From NCBI GenBank assembly GCA_038252255.1, contig JBBSAM010000013.1, positions 1 through 64,000 of the forward strand: a stretch of 64,000 nucleotides of DNA. The letters run 5' to 3'. The translations under genes were made by a program, and so were the position numbers. Below the pieces are notes generated by a model. The model ran no database searches and was not told the DNA's origin. It saw only the letters and a program-made list of their open reading frames with translations. Below are positions 24,695-32,740 of this stretch, in pieces. How positions within the stretch are numbered: position 1 is the stretch's first letter; each line of letters opens with the position of its first letter. This DNA comes from Chersky-806 sp038252255. Lineage in GTDB: Bacteria; Actinomycetota; Acidimicrobiia; IMCC26256; JAENVU01.

Positions 24695-24780
24695 CATCTG
24701 GGCAGTGCAGCACGACGTCGTCGACTGACCACGCCCTCTGTATCGTTGCGACCCGCCACGCCTCCGATCAGGAACCGGCA

Positions 24781-25623
24781 ATGAACGCGAACCAGCAGCA
24801 ATCCGAGGCTTGGAACGGCACGGAGTCTGTGCACTACGTGGAGCACGCCGACCGGTACGACCGCCAGCTGGCGCCCTTCGCCGACGCGTTGTTCGAGGGT
24901 CTTCACCTCCAACCGCACCAGACGGTGCTCGACGTCGGTTGCGGTTGCGGCGTGACGACCCTCGCCGCGGCCCGCGGGGGCCACGCCTCGCTTGGTGCGG
25001 ACCTCTCCGAGCCGCTGGTCGCGGTCGCGGTCGGCCGGGCTCGGGCGGCGTCGGTCGACAATGCCGAGTTCGTGGTCGCGGACGCGCAGACCTACGCGTT
25101 CGCCGAGGGCGTCTTCGACCTCGTCATCAGCGAGTTCGGTGTCATGTTCTTCGACGAGCCCGTGACCGCGTTCACGAACCTCCGGCGTGCGCTCGCGCCC
25201 GGGGGTCGGACCGCATTCGTCTGTTGGCAGGGGCTCGAAGCCAACGAATGGGTCTCGGTTGTCGGTCGCGCGGTCGCGGAACATGCCGACCTTCCCGATC
25301 TCGGAGGCCAAGCCGGTGGGCCGGGCATGTTCTCGCTCAAAGATGCGGACGAGATTGCGGCGCTCCTCGATGCTGGCGGGTTCAACCAGGTCGAGATCGA
25401 GCCGATCTCTCCGACCATCGTCCTCGGCGGGGGCGGGACGCTGGACCAGTCGATCGATTTCCTGCTCGGCACCGGTATCGCTCGCGGGCTGCTCGGCCAA
25501 ACGGGGCCCGAAACGCGCGGCGCGGCGATCGAGACGATCCGCGCCTCACTCGCCGAGCGGTACGAGCCGGGTGTCGGCGTCCGGCTCGGCACCGGCGCAT
25601 GGTTGGTCTCCGCACAGAGATAG
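24781..25623 (+). CDS. Class I SAM-dependent methyltransferase
   Basis: A 280-residue Methyltransf_11/25-type enzyme: motif I TVLDVGCGCGVTTLAAARGG, acidic GADLSEPLVAVA, motif II/III DAQTYAFAEGVFDLVISEFG and RRALAPGGRTAFVCW. Relatives methylate small molecules or quinone-like acceptors. ATG 24781 has AGGAA 8 nt upstream; an upstream in-frame extension has no family sequence. Confidence 0.88.
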   Translation: MNANQQQSEAWNGTESVHYVEHADRYDRQLAPFADALFEGLHLQPHQTVLDVGCGCGVTTLAAARGGHASLGADLSEPLVAVAVGRARAASVDNAEFVVADAQTYAFAEGVFDLVISEFGVMFFDEPVTAFTNLRRALAPGGRTAFVCWQGLEANEWVSVVGRAVAEHADLPDLGGQAGGPGMFSLKDADEIAALLDAGGFNQVEIEPISPTIVLGGGGTLDQSIDFLLGTGIARGLLGQTGPETRGAAIETIRASLAERYEPGVGVRLGTGAWLVSAQR

Positions 25624-25815
25624 CGCTCGCTCCGGTCGACGTCAGAGGAATGGGTGGTTCTGTCCGCCCGCCGGTCAGAGCTCGACGCGAGCTCGCGGAT
25701 TCGGTTCAGGAGCGCTTCGAACCTGCCGAACCTCACCGTGTTCAGGGCGCGAGAGCGTCCGTCGCGCTTCCCGGGGGCTCTCGCGTCCGGCTCGACGAGC
25801 GGATCCGAGGGTGAC

Positions 25816-26373
25816 ATGGCCGACACCATGGCAAGGGAAGCTGCTGCTGTCGACGCCGCGGTGAGCCGCCCGTCGAAGACGCCGGCGACGGTCGCGATGT
25901 GGTTGGGGTATGCCCTGGCCGGTATTGGATTCGCGCTCGCCGGCAAGGAGTCGAACGCGGCCGATGCCCTGGAACCCGTCGTGATCTGGTCCGTCGGGGC
26001 ACTCGGCGTGATCTCCTTCGTGCGGCACGCGTTGCTCCACCGCAGCGACGCGGCTCGCATGGGCTGGGATCTCGGACGGCGCAACAACTTCCAGCTCGAG
26101 GTCGGAATGGCCAACTTGGCGTGGGGGCTGGCCGCGATCGGCGCCGTGGCCTTCGGCTGGGGAGTCCGCGCGGAGGCAACCATCACACTCGTGTTCGCGA
26201 TCTACCTGCTGCAGGCCTTCGTGCTGCACGTCGTGTCGAAGTTCGACGGTTCGGAAGAGCGCCACGGAGCGGCCAGCTGGGTTCCCACCCTCGCGACGCT
26301 CGCTCTGACGATCGCCTTGGCGTATTACGCGATCGCCGCGCTCAGCGACGCGGGCGCCAGGCCCTTCGCCTGA
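25816..26373 (+). CDS. Integral membrane protein (DUF6790-like)
   Basis: 185 residues with four hydrophobic segments (WLGYALAGIGFALAG; VIWSVGALGVISFV; LAWGLAAIGAVAFGWG; TLATLALTIALAYYAIAA) and the conserved-looking block RRNNFQLEVGMANLAWGLA, which I associate with DUF6790 (from memory). Function unknown. Start ATG 25816 chosen since the longer frame upstream is not membrane-like. Confidence 0.65.
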   Translation: MADTMAREAAAVDAAVSRPSKTPATVAMWLGYALAGIGFALAGKESNAADALEPVVIWSVGALGVISFVRHALLHRSDAARMGWDLGRRNNFQLEVGMANLAWGLAAIGAVAFGWGVRAEATITLVFAIYLLQAFVLHVVSKFDGSEERHGAASWVPTLATLALTIALAYYAIAALSDAGARPFA

Positions 26374-26419
26374 CGGCGAGCGGTAAGCACCGCGAGGACA
26401 CAAGACGTCACGCAGCTCC

Positions 26420-26488
26420 TCGAAGAGCCTCGTCGTCGTAGCCTGGCCGAGCAGGCTCTTCGAAGGCATGCCCCCGCTTCGTAGGGGG
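26420..26488 (+). promoter_or_regulatory. Structured 5' leader with mutually exclusive hairpins
   Basis: TCGAAGAGCCT (26420-26430) pairs perfectly with AGGCTCTTCGA (26453-26463). A second stem, AGCCTG (26440-26445) with CAGGCT (26452-26457), competes for the same right arm. A third hairpin, CCCCC...GGGGG (26471-26488), ends 8 nt before the ribosome site of the gene at 26502. Competing stems before a ribosome site suggest a cis-regulatory RNA, for example an attenuator. Confidence 0.45.
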
Positions 26489-26501
26489 AGACAGAGGAGG
26501 T

Positions 26502-26648
26502 ATGGCGATGGCTGAGACAGCAAAGGGCAAGAAGTTCATCCGCATCCAGGGCTACACGCGCGCCGACGGCACCAAAGTCCCGACCCATGACCGGTCGACT
26601 CCGAGCACTTCGCAAGGGCCGAGCACACCGCGCAAGCGCAAGCGCTGA
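26502..26648 (+). CDS. 48-residue basic protein with GYTRxDGT motif
   Basis: A small ORF with a strong ribosome site (GAGGAGGT) directly before ATG 26502. The product is Lys/Arg-rich and contains FIRIQGYTRADGTKVPTHDR, the GYTR-x-DGT-x-V-x-x-H-x-R-S pattern that recurs in many small bacterial and phage proteins of unknown role, then a Ser/Thr/Pro-rich tail ending PRKRKR. It probably binds nucleic acid or a surface polymer; this is speculation from charge. Confidence 0.6.
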   Translation: MAMAETAKGKKFIRIQGYTRADGTKVPTHDRSTPSTSQGPSTPRKRKR

Positions 26649-26698
26649 CTGATCGGATCGCTCCGGGGGTGCCGAGACCCCGCGGGAGGCAGCGCGTC

Positions 26699-26968
26699 TC
26701 AGAAGCCCGACGCCGCCGAGCGCTCGAGGCCACGCTGGGCATGGAGCTGGTCGGTGAGAGCTTGCGCAGGCATCGGCGCGGCAAAGTGAAAGCCCTGGCC
26801 GTAGGCGCATCCCAGTTCGATGAGCGCCTTGCGCTGTGCCTCGGTCCCCTCGGCAACGACGGTGAGCTCGAGCGCGCGGGCGATCGCGAGGGTGGCCGTG
26901 ACGATGGCGTCGTCGTCTGCACTGCGGCCGAGCCCGCTGATGAAGCTCCGGTCGATCTTGATCGTTCC
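26699..26968 (-). pseudogene. EAL-domain remnant (C-terminal part)
   Basis: About 88 residues match the last third of an EAL phosphodiesterase domain: TIKIDRSFISGLGR, ELTVVAEGTEAQRKALIELG and YGQGFHFAAPMPA. The N-terminal EAL motif, metal ligands and any GGDEF partner are missing; upstream the frame runs antisense through the cupin gene. It is a relic of a c-di-GMP protein, related in family to the intact one at 37882. Confidence 0.7.
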
Positions 26969-27064
26969 CTGAAGGCGTTGATCCTCATTTGACGATCTCG
27001 ACGCCTTCGACCGGTACCGTGCAGCCCGGCCCAGGGTCCGGGCGAGGTGGGGCATGATGCGTCG

Positions 27065-27493
27065 ATGAGGCCATCGTTGGCTGACGTGCTGGGCCTGCAG
27101 CCTCATCCCGAGGGCGGTTGGTACACCCAGACGTGGCAGGCCGTCGAGCGAGTCCGCACCGGCGACGGTCGTGATCGGGCCACTGCCACCCTGATCCTCT
27201 TCCTCCTGCCTGCCCGCGAGTGCTCGGCGTGGCACCGCGTCGCTTCCGAGGAGATCTGGCTCGCGCATCGAGGTGTGGTCGCGATCGAGCTCGGCGGCGA
27301 CGGGCCGGGACCGCTCCCCGGCGTCGTCGAGGTGCTCGGAGTCGATCTCGCCGCAGGCGAACGGCCACAGTTCGTCGTCCCGGCCGGGGTGTGGCAACGG
27401 ACTCTTCCGTCGGACAGGGACGCTCTCGTCAGCTGCGTCGTCTCGCCCGGGTTCGACTTCGAGGACTTCGAGCTCGTCTCCGGTGACGTCTGA
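27065..27493 (+). CDS. Cupin family protein (DUF985-like)
   Basis: A 142-residue beta-barrel protein with DUF985 sequence: LGLQPHPEGGWYTQTW, then SAWHRVASEEIWLAHRG (cupin metal-ligand region) and VPAGVWQRTLPSDRDALVSC, ending in PGFDFEDFEL. Members bind sugar-phosphate- or nucleotide-like ligands. Start ATG 27065; an alternative GTG at 27047 adds six residues. Confidence 0.88.
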   Translation: MRPSLADVLGLQPHPEGGWYTQTWQAVERVRTGDGRDRATATLILFLLPARECSAWHRVASEEIWLAHRGVVAIELGGDGPGPLPGVVEVLGVDLAAGERPQFVVPAGVWQRTLPSDRDALVSCVVSPGFDFEDFELVSGDV

Positions 27494-27556
27494 GGGGAGG
27501 CGGGGTCGACGCGGGGATCAGGCAACCGGAACGCCCGGGAGATCCGAGCGGCAACG

Positions 27557-28288
27557 TCACGGTGAGCCTGGCTCCGGGCGGTGCGTGTGCGTTGCACGCG
27601 TCGGAGGAACATGGCGCGTCACTGCCACGCGCCGTGCCACCAGCACTCGGGCGAGAACCAACAGCGCGGCCCCGTACAGGAACGTCAGGGCCAGCGGCCA
27701 AGCGATGGGCCCATCCGCCGACAGGCTGGACGAGATCAACACTTGTGGGCCGTGGAAGGGCAGGAGGCGCGCCAGCGTCGATGTGGGGCTCATCGCGAGC
27801 TGCATCCCTACGACACCGATCAAGATGAGCGTGCCTTCGAGCTCCCGAGGAACCGCGGACCCTACGGCCAGCCCGAAAGGGATCGACAGCAGGGCAACTG
27901 CTGCCACACCGACGAAGGTCAGCCATGGGCGCGCCGGATCGGAGACCGTGCTCATCAGGGCCCCGAAGGCGGCGGCGAGCGCCAGTCCCAGCGGTCCGAG
28001 GAATGCGAGCCGGCCCAGCAGCAGCTCGTGAAGCCGGTACCCGCTGAGCACGAGGCGCTGATCGACTTCGCCCGACGACAGCACGGAGAAGAGCGTCGCG
28101 CCCGAGACCGCGAAGGCCATGCCGACGCCGCCGGCGACGATCGCCTTGTCCCCCGTCCCCGCCGACGACAGATAGAAGCTGAGCGGCAACGCGACCAATA
28201 GCCCGAGCGCGGCATGGCGCTTCGTGAGGTCCCGGCCGTGCATCTCCCCCATGATCACGACGCGACGAAACGACTCCATCGCGCTCAC
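27557..28288 (-). CDS. ABC exporter permease-like membrane protein
   Basis: A 243-residue protein with six hydrophobic segments (HAALGLLVALPLSFYLS; VAGGVGMAFAVSGATLFSVL; FLGPLGLALAAAFGALM; TFVGVAAVALLSIPFG; TLILIGVVGMQLAM; WPLALTFLYGAALLVLARVL), the size of a single ABC-2-type permease. ATG overlaps the stop of the ATPase (ATGA), so the two form one transporter. Confidence 0.8.
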   Translation of the reverse strand: MSAMESFRRVVIMGEMHGRDLTKRHAALGLLVALPLSFYLSSAGTGDKAIVAGGVGMAFAVSGATLFSVLSSGEVDQRLVLSGYRLHELLLGRLAFLGPLGLALAAAFGALMSTVSDPARPWLTFVGVAAVALLSIPFGLAVGSAVPRELEGTLILIGVVGMQLAMSPTSTLARLLPFHGPQVLISSSLSADGPIAWPLALTFLYGAALLVLARVLVARRVAVTRHVPPTRATHTHRPEPGSP

Positions 28289-28932
28289 CCGGCTCTCCCC
28301 GCGTCCAACCGTGACGGATGCGCAGGGAGCTCCACGACGCGGTCCACCCGCTCGAGCTCGGCCAGCATGTGGGTCACCACGACCACTGCCTTGCCCGCAT
28401 CACGCCAGGTCCTGCAATGATCCCAGAAGTTCACGTAGGTGCCACGGTCGAATCCCTGATAGGGCTCGTCCAGCAACAGGATCGCCGGATCAGCCAGCAG
28501 CGCGAGGGCCAGGTTGAGCTTCTGGCGGGTGCCCCCGGAGAGGTCGCGGGTGACGGAACGGTCGTGGCGCGGATAGCCGAACTCTTCGAGGATCTCATGA
28601 CCCAGGCGTAGCGATTCGGCGCGGCCTATCCCGGCACCTCGACCGAACATCACCAGGTGGTCGTCCGCCGTGAGCAGCTCGAAGAGCCCCGGCGCCTGAG
28701 GGCAGTAGCCGATCCGGCCGCCCACCCGCACCACTCCGGCATCGGCACGAACCAGACCGGCGCAGATGCGCAGGAGAGTGCTCTTGCCGGCACCGTTCTC
28801 TCCGGTCAGCGCGATGACCTCGCCGCGACGCACCACCAGATCCACACGGTCGAGGACCATCAAGCGACCGAACCGCTTGGACACCTGGGACACCACGAGC
28901 TGACCTGCCGGCGCCGACCCCACGGTCTCCAT
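28285..28932 (-). CDS. ABC transporter ATP-binding protein
   Basis: A 215-residue compact ATPase: Walker A LTGENGAGKSTLLRICAG, Q-loop CPQAPGLFELLTADDHL, signature RDLSGGTRQKLNLALALL and Walker B AILLLDEPYQGFD. It has no C-terminal extension. Partner of the permease at 27557; substrate unknown. Confidence 0.9.
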   Translation of the reverse strand: METVGSAPAGQLVVSQVSKRFGRLMVLDRVDLVVRRGEVIALTGENGAGKSTLLRICAGLVRADAGVVRVGGRIGYCPQAPGLFELLTADDHLVMFGRGAGIGRAESLRLGHEILEEFGYPRHDRSVTRDLSGGTRQKLNLALALLADPAILLLDEPYQGFDRGTYVNFWDHCRTWRDAGKAVVVVTHMLAELERVDRVVELPAHPSRLDAGRAG

Positions 28933-28961
28933 CCAGCCAGCAAGCTACAGACCGGGAGCCC

Positions 28962-28989
28962 GCCGGAAGGGTCGATGGACCCTTCCGGC
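28962..28989. terminator. Hairpin terminator downstream of the DUF4386-like gene
   Basis: GCCGGAAGGGTC and its exact complement (12-bp arms) flank a 4-nt loop (GATG). It lies in the 145-nt gap between the end of the gene at 29078 and the start of the ABC ATPase at 28932, both on the minus strand, so it most likely ends the upstream transcript. Confidence 0.7.
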
Positions 28990-29077
28990 CGGATACGCGA
29001 CCTCTGACCGCGGTCCCCGATCGGTGGTCGCCTGCGCTCCTATCCGGGTCGCGGGGTCACGCCCGGCTGCACCTCGG

Positions 29078-29779
29078 TCAACGCTGGGGTGCTCGTTGGT
29101 CGCGCAGCATGGAGATCGCGGTCGTCGCGACGAATGCGAGCCAGGCGAGGAACCCGATCAGGCCGACCACCATGACGGGGCTGCCGTCGATGATCGCGGG
29201 AGTCGCGGCACCGGCGATGCCGCTGAGCAGGGCTCCGAGCAGGCCGATCGGCTTCCAGAAGCCGGCAACTAGGCCGTCGCCGGCTGCCGCCGCGGACAGC
29301 CCCGCCAGCGCGACGCCGATGGCAACGAGCAAGACGCCGAACACCGCGTTGTGCAAGATCCACATCGCCGAGACCACGCCGGGGATTGGTGAGCCACGGT
29401 GCACGTACCCCGACAACGCGAGATCAGTCGCCAACATCGTCGAGTACACCGCGAAGACCCCAGTGACGCCTATCGCACCGGCGAGCGCGGCGCCGCGCAC
29501 CGGGGAGACCGCGAGCCGCGATACGAGCGCACCGGCGAACGCCGCGAGGCCGCCCGCGCCAACGGCGAAGAGAGCGGCGAGAGCGAACGTGGAAGCGCGG
29601 TGGCTGCCGTAGAAGTCGATTATCCGATGCACACTGGCGTCGTTCGCCGGCATCCCCGCCGCCCGGATCACGTTCTGAGCGACCACGCTGGCGACGAACA
29701 CCAGACCCCCGATACCGCCGACGATCCGGGCCGGTGCGAGCGCCACCGGCCGTACCGCCTTCTCCTCGACCGTCAGCAT
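29078..29779 (-). CDS. DUF4386-like integral membrane protein
   Basis: 233 residues with six to seven hydrophobic segments, starting LAPARIVGGIGGLVFVASVV and containing WILHNAVFGVLLVAIGVALA. It resembles the DUF4386 family of uncharacterised membrane proteins. ATG 29779 has GAGGAGG 9 nt upstream. It is divergent from a TetR gene with a perfect operator between them, so it is probably the repressor's target. Confidence 0.75.
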   Translation of the reverse strand: MLTVEEKAVRPVALAPARIVGGIGGLVFVASVVAQNVIRAAGMPANDASVHRIIDFYGSHRASTFALAALFAVGAGGLAAFAGALVSRLAVSPVRGAALAGAIGVTGVFAVYSTMLATDLALSGYVHRGSPIPGVVSAMWILHNAVFGVLLVAIGVALAGLSAAAAGDGLVAGFWKPIGLLGALLSGIAGAATPAIIDGSPVMVVGLIGFLAWLAFVATTAISMLRDQRAPQR

Positions 29780-29799
29780 CGATGCCCTCCTCGCATAGA

Positions 29800-29833
29800 A
29801 TCCAGTGACCGTAGTCATCTACGGTCACTGGAT
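29800..29833. promoter_or_regulatory. 34-bp palindromic TetR operator
   Basis: ATCCAGTGACCGTAG and its exact complement (15-bp arms) around TCAT, in the 68-nt gap between divergent genes. The right edge abuts TATATACA, a good -10 box for the TetR gene, whose GTG then begins at the expected transcription start (leaderless). Repressor binding would block both promoters. Confidence 0.8.
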
Positions 29834-29847
29834 GTATATACAAGTGA

Positions 29848-30504
29848 GTGGAAGGCGTGTCAAGCATCGTGACGCCCCGCAAGCCCGCACCCGAGAAGCG
29901 CCCCCTCCAGGGTCGTCGGGCACTCCAGGCCGAGCAGACCCGCAGGGACATCCTCTCCGCGGCCCGTCACCGGTTCGCCCGTGAGGGCTACGCCGCAGCC
30001 AATCTGAAGGACATCGCCGCCGACGCAGGGGTCTCGGTGCAGACGGTCTACGACAGCGTCGGCACGAAGCCCGATCTGGTCCGTCGACTCAACGACCTCA
30101 TCGACGAAGAGGCCCAAGTCGGTGAGATCGCCGCCACGCTGGCGACGCTGGTCGACCCGAACGCCATTGCTCGCGTGCCGGCGCGCATCACCCGCCGGCT
30201 CATCGACCGCTGCGGCGACATCCTGCGTGTCTGCCTGGCGGGCACGGCGACAGAACCCGGACTCGCCCATGTCACCGAGGAAGGAGGGCGCCGGCACCGG
30301 GCCGGGGCCACTGCGGTCGCGCAACAGCTCTCGGGCATCGGCGCCCTCAGAGCGACGCTCGACCCTGGGCAGGCAGCCATCACGATCGCCGCGCTCGCCG
30401 ACTTCCGCGTTGCGATACTGCTGATCGACGACCATCGCATGACGTTGGACCAGCTCGAGGATTGGATCGCCGGTACCACGATCCGCGCCATCCTCGAACC
30501 GTGA
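29848..30504 (+). CDS. TetR-family transcriptional regulator
   Basis: A 218-residue repressor: TRRDILSAARHRFAREGYA, then the HTH ANLKDIAADAGVSVQTVYDS and a helical ligand-binding domain. GTG 29848 lies 7 nt after a TATATACA box, so leaderless translation is likely; GTG 29869 is an alternative. It should repress itself and the divergent membrane protein through the operator at 29800-29833. Confidence 0.9.
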   Translation: MEGVSSIVTPRKPAPEKRPLQGRRALQAEQTRRDILSAARHRFAREGYAAANLKDIAADAGVSVQTVYDSVGTKPDLVRRLNDLIDEEAQVGEIAATLATLVDPNAIARVPARITRRLIDRCGDILRVCLAGTATEPGLAHVTEEGGRRHRAGATAVAQQLSGIGALRATLDPGQAAITIAALADFRVAILLIDDHRMTLDQLEDWIAGTTIRAILEP

Positions 30505-30613
30505 GCGCGCGGCCCCGGGGAAACATGACCGCAAGAGCAGGGCGGTACCGGGTGGCCCTCGCCCGCGGGCACTACATTCCGGCCCTCAGTCCATCGATGA
30601 TTCGAGGTAAGCC

Positions 30614-30886
30614 GTGCATGCTGCAATCGTGAGAGCGAACATCCCCGCCGGTATCAACGAGGCCAGGCTCGAGAACCTGAAGAAGAACGTCGTTCCGATG
30701 ATCAGTGCGGCCCCCGGGTTCGTCGCCGGGTACTGGTGTGATGCTGTCGACGACAAAGGCCTGTCGTTCGTCGTCTTCGAGGACGAAGCGTCGGCGAAGG
30801 CCGCGGCGCCACCAGTAGGTGCCGACATGGGCGAGGGCATCACCATCGAGAGCGTCGAGATCCGGGAAGTGCTCGGGAACGCGTAA
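30614..30886 (+). CDS. Dimeric alpha-beta barrel protein
   Basis: A 90-residue ABM-like protein: MHAAIVRANIPAGINEARLE, PMISAAPGFVAGYWCDAVD and FVVFEDEASAKAAA give the beta-alpha-beta-beta-alpha-beta order. Function unknown. GTG start; single gene ended by a bidirectional hairpin. Confidence 0.75.
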   Translation: MHAAIVRANIPAGINEARLENLKKNVVPMISAAPGFVAGYWCDAVDDKGLSFVVFEDEASAKAAAPPVGADMGEGITIESVEIREVLGNA

Positions 30887-30905
30887 CGGTCACCCTCCGG
30901 CGTGC

Positions 30906-30937
30906 GCAGCCCGGTCCTTCAGGACCGGCCCGGCTGC
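30906..30937. terminator. Bidirectional terminator hairpin
   Basis: CCGGTCCT (30911-30918) and AGGACCGG (30921-30928) form a perfect stem, extended by GCAGC (30906-30910) with GCTGC (30933-30937) across a bulge. It lies between convergent genes ending at 30886 and 30945. Confidence 0.75.
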
Positions 30938-30944
30938 GGCGCCA

Positions 30945-32366
30945 TCAGGTCGACCGGTCCTCGCTCACCGGCTCGGGCTCGGCTTCACCCTGGTCGAGGC
31001 GGAACGGCGGATACTCGTCGGTCATCAGGGCCGCGTACACGATCACGCGGTACACCCAGCGGTTGAGTCCGACGACGAGATCGGCGATGCCGCGCGGGTA
31101 GCGACCGACGAACAGCAAGACAACCACCGCGACGATGACCAGCCAGCCGATCAAGCCCGGCCCACTCGCCATCCAGGCGCGGCTCCCGCTGTTCCAGCCC
31201 AGCAACCCACCGGCGCCGAAGATGCCCACCACGATGTACTGCGGGATCGCGAGCAGCCACCACTTCACGAGCACGAGGCCGCGCGAGAGCCGTTCGGGAT
31301 AGACGATCTCGAGCGTCGCCGGATAGTCCGGCGCGTGACCGAGCGTGAAGGGCGGGTAGCGATCGGTCCCGAACGCGCCGAACGAATAGAACGCGACTCG
31401 CCACGTCCAGCGCAGCACTCCGGCGTTGAAGTCGAAGAGGGCGCGTGGATACCGGCCCGTGAACAGGATCGCGAATCCGGCGATGACGGTGACGACCCAG
31501 AACGCGAGCCACAACACCACCAGGACGATGAAGTGCGGGATGAGCAAGATCCACTTCACGAGCCACAGCCATCGGCTCAGCTGCGGGTCGAAACGGCCCC
31601 CGAGGCGGACCGGATGCTGCCCCGCGATCGGGGCCGCCGGGATCCGCCGACCGAGCCCGGCCGCGCCGATCACGAGCAAGACCGTCCCGAGGATCAGCAG
31701 CACGGCGAAACCGGCGAGCATCCCGAGGCCGACCGGCAGCACCCAATCGGCCTTGACCCCGACCGAGACGTCCGCGCCGACGCCTCTCGAGGCGTTGGCG
31801 TTCATGACGACGACCGCCCAATGCCCGGATTGGAGCTTCCATTCGATGCGTTGATCGCCAGGACCCTGCGCGGACGCGGCCCAGAAGCTCTGTGATCCCG
31901 GCCGCGTGGAAGGTGCGCCGCCGCGCTGGAGGCGGTAGGTCACGCGGAAGGGGCGCAGGTCGAGGTTGTCGACCTCTGCGTGCCCGACCCCGGCGAGGTA
32001 GCGGTCCACGTCGCGTTGGCGACCGATGCCGACGAACACGGGCGTACCGTTCTGTGCCGCGACGCGGAGCCGAACGGTCGCGAGGTCACCGAGGTCGAAG
32101 CGGCGGTCGCCGCCGCCCGGGCGGACTCCCAGGTCGAGGTTCTCGGACGTGATCGCGTAGCTCAGCGTCTCGAAGTGCTCGGTGTCACTGGTGAAGAACC
32201 CTTGGGCGTCCCGTTGCGTGGCGTAGGCCCAGGTCACGACGCCGCCCAACGCGCCGAGCCCCAGCGAGATCACGATCAGCACGGCACCCACGACCGTGAG
32301 CACGATGCGCCCTACCGGCGGGCCCGGGTGGGTCGGGGGCGGTGCGGCGGGAGCGGCCTGCGTCAT
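30945..32366 (-). CDS. Membrane protein with two DUF4389 domains
   Basis: 473 residues: an N-terminal Pro-rich tail and membrane helix (IVLTVVGAVLIVISLGLGAL), an extracytoplasmic beta-rich segment of about 170 residues, a second helix pair (LPVGLGMLAGFAVLLILGTV), then two DUF4389 units marked by LSRWLWLVKWILLIPHFIV and LSRGLVLVKWWLLAIPQYIV, each followed by FTGRYPRALFDF / FVGRYPRGIADL. Common in actinobacteria, function unknown. Confidence 0.88.
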   Translation of the reverse strand: MTQAAPAAPPPTHPGPPVGRIVLTVVGAVLIVISLGLGALGGVVTWAYATQRDAQGFFTSDTEHFETLSYAITSENLDLGVRPGGGDRRFDLGDLATVRLRVAAQNGTPVFVGIGRQRDVDRYLAGVGHAEVDNLDLRPFRVTYRLQRGGAPSTRPGSQSFWAASAQGPGDQRIEWKLQSGHWAVVVMNANASRGVGADVSVGVKADWVLPVGLGMLAGFAVLLILGTVLLVIGAAGLGRRIPAAPIAGQHPVRLGGRFDPQLSRWLWLVKWILLIPHFIVLVVLWLAFWVVTVIAGFAILFTGRYPRALFDFNAGVLRWTWRVAFYSFGAFGTDRYPPFTLGHAPDYPATLEIVYPERLSRGLVLVKWWLLAIPQYIVVGIFGAGGLLGWNSGSRAWMASGPGLIGWLVIVAVVVLLFVGRYPRGIADLVVGLNRWVYRVIVYAALMTDEYPPFRLDQGEAEPEPVSEDRST

Positions 32367-32740
32367 GACGTCCTCCGGCGAGCGGGCGCGAACGGCACAC
32401 CCTTGCCGACCCGTTCCGGCGCGTCCAGGGTCTCGGGCCCGACACCACGCTCGGTCATCTCCGCTGCGCGCGGGTAGTGGCCGTCATGGGGCCGGGTCCC
32501 CTTCCCGCGCAAGATCCGGGCCTACGAGCCGGGATTCGGCGTCCTCCCGGCCGAGGACCGCTACGCCGCCACAGGCTTTGTGCGCGCGGCGGTGCAGGAA
32601 CGCAGCGAGGGCGTCGGGAGGTGCACTCCTTCGGGGCCGCAAGGTCGCCCGGTGGCGAGCGCTCATCGCCCTACGAGGAGCTCCGCCCGCGCTTGCGGGG
32701 ATCGACCCCGCGATCGCGACAGCCGCCTAGCCTCGCCCCG
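32367..32740. other. Intergenic region without a supported gene
   Basis: A 374-nt divergent gap between the DUF4389 protein and the MFS pump. A plus-strand stretch around 32512-32625 reads as protein-like sequence (KIRAYEPGFGVLPAEDRY) but has no usable start or end and I recognise no family; it may be a decayed gene. The promoter of the MFS gene should lie here. Confidence 0.4.
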
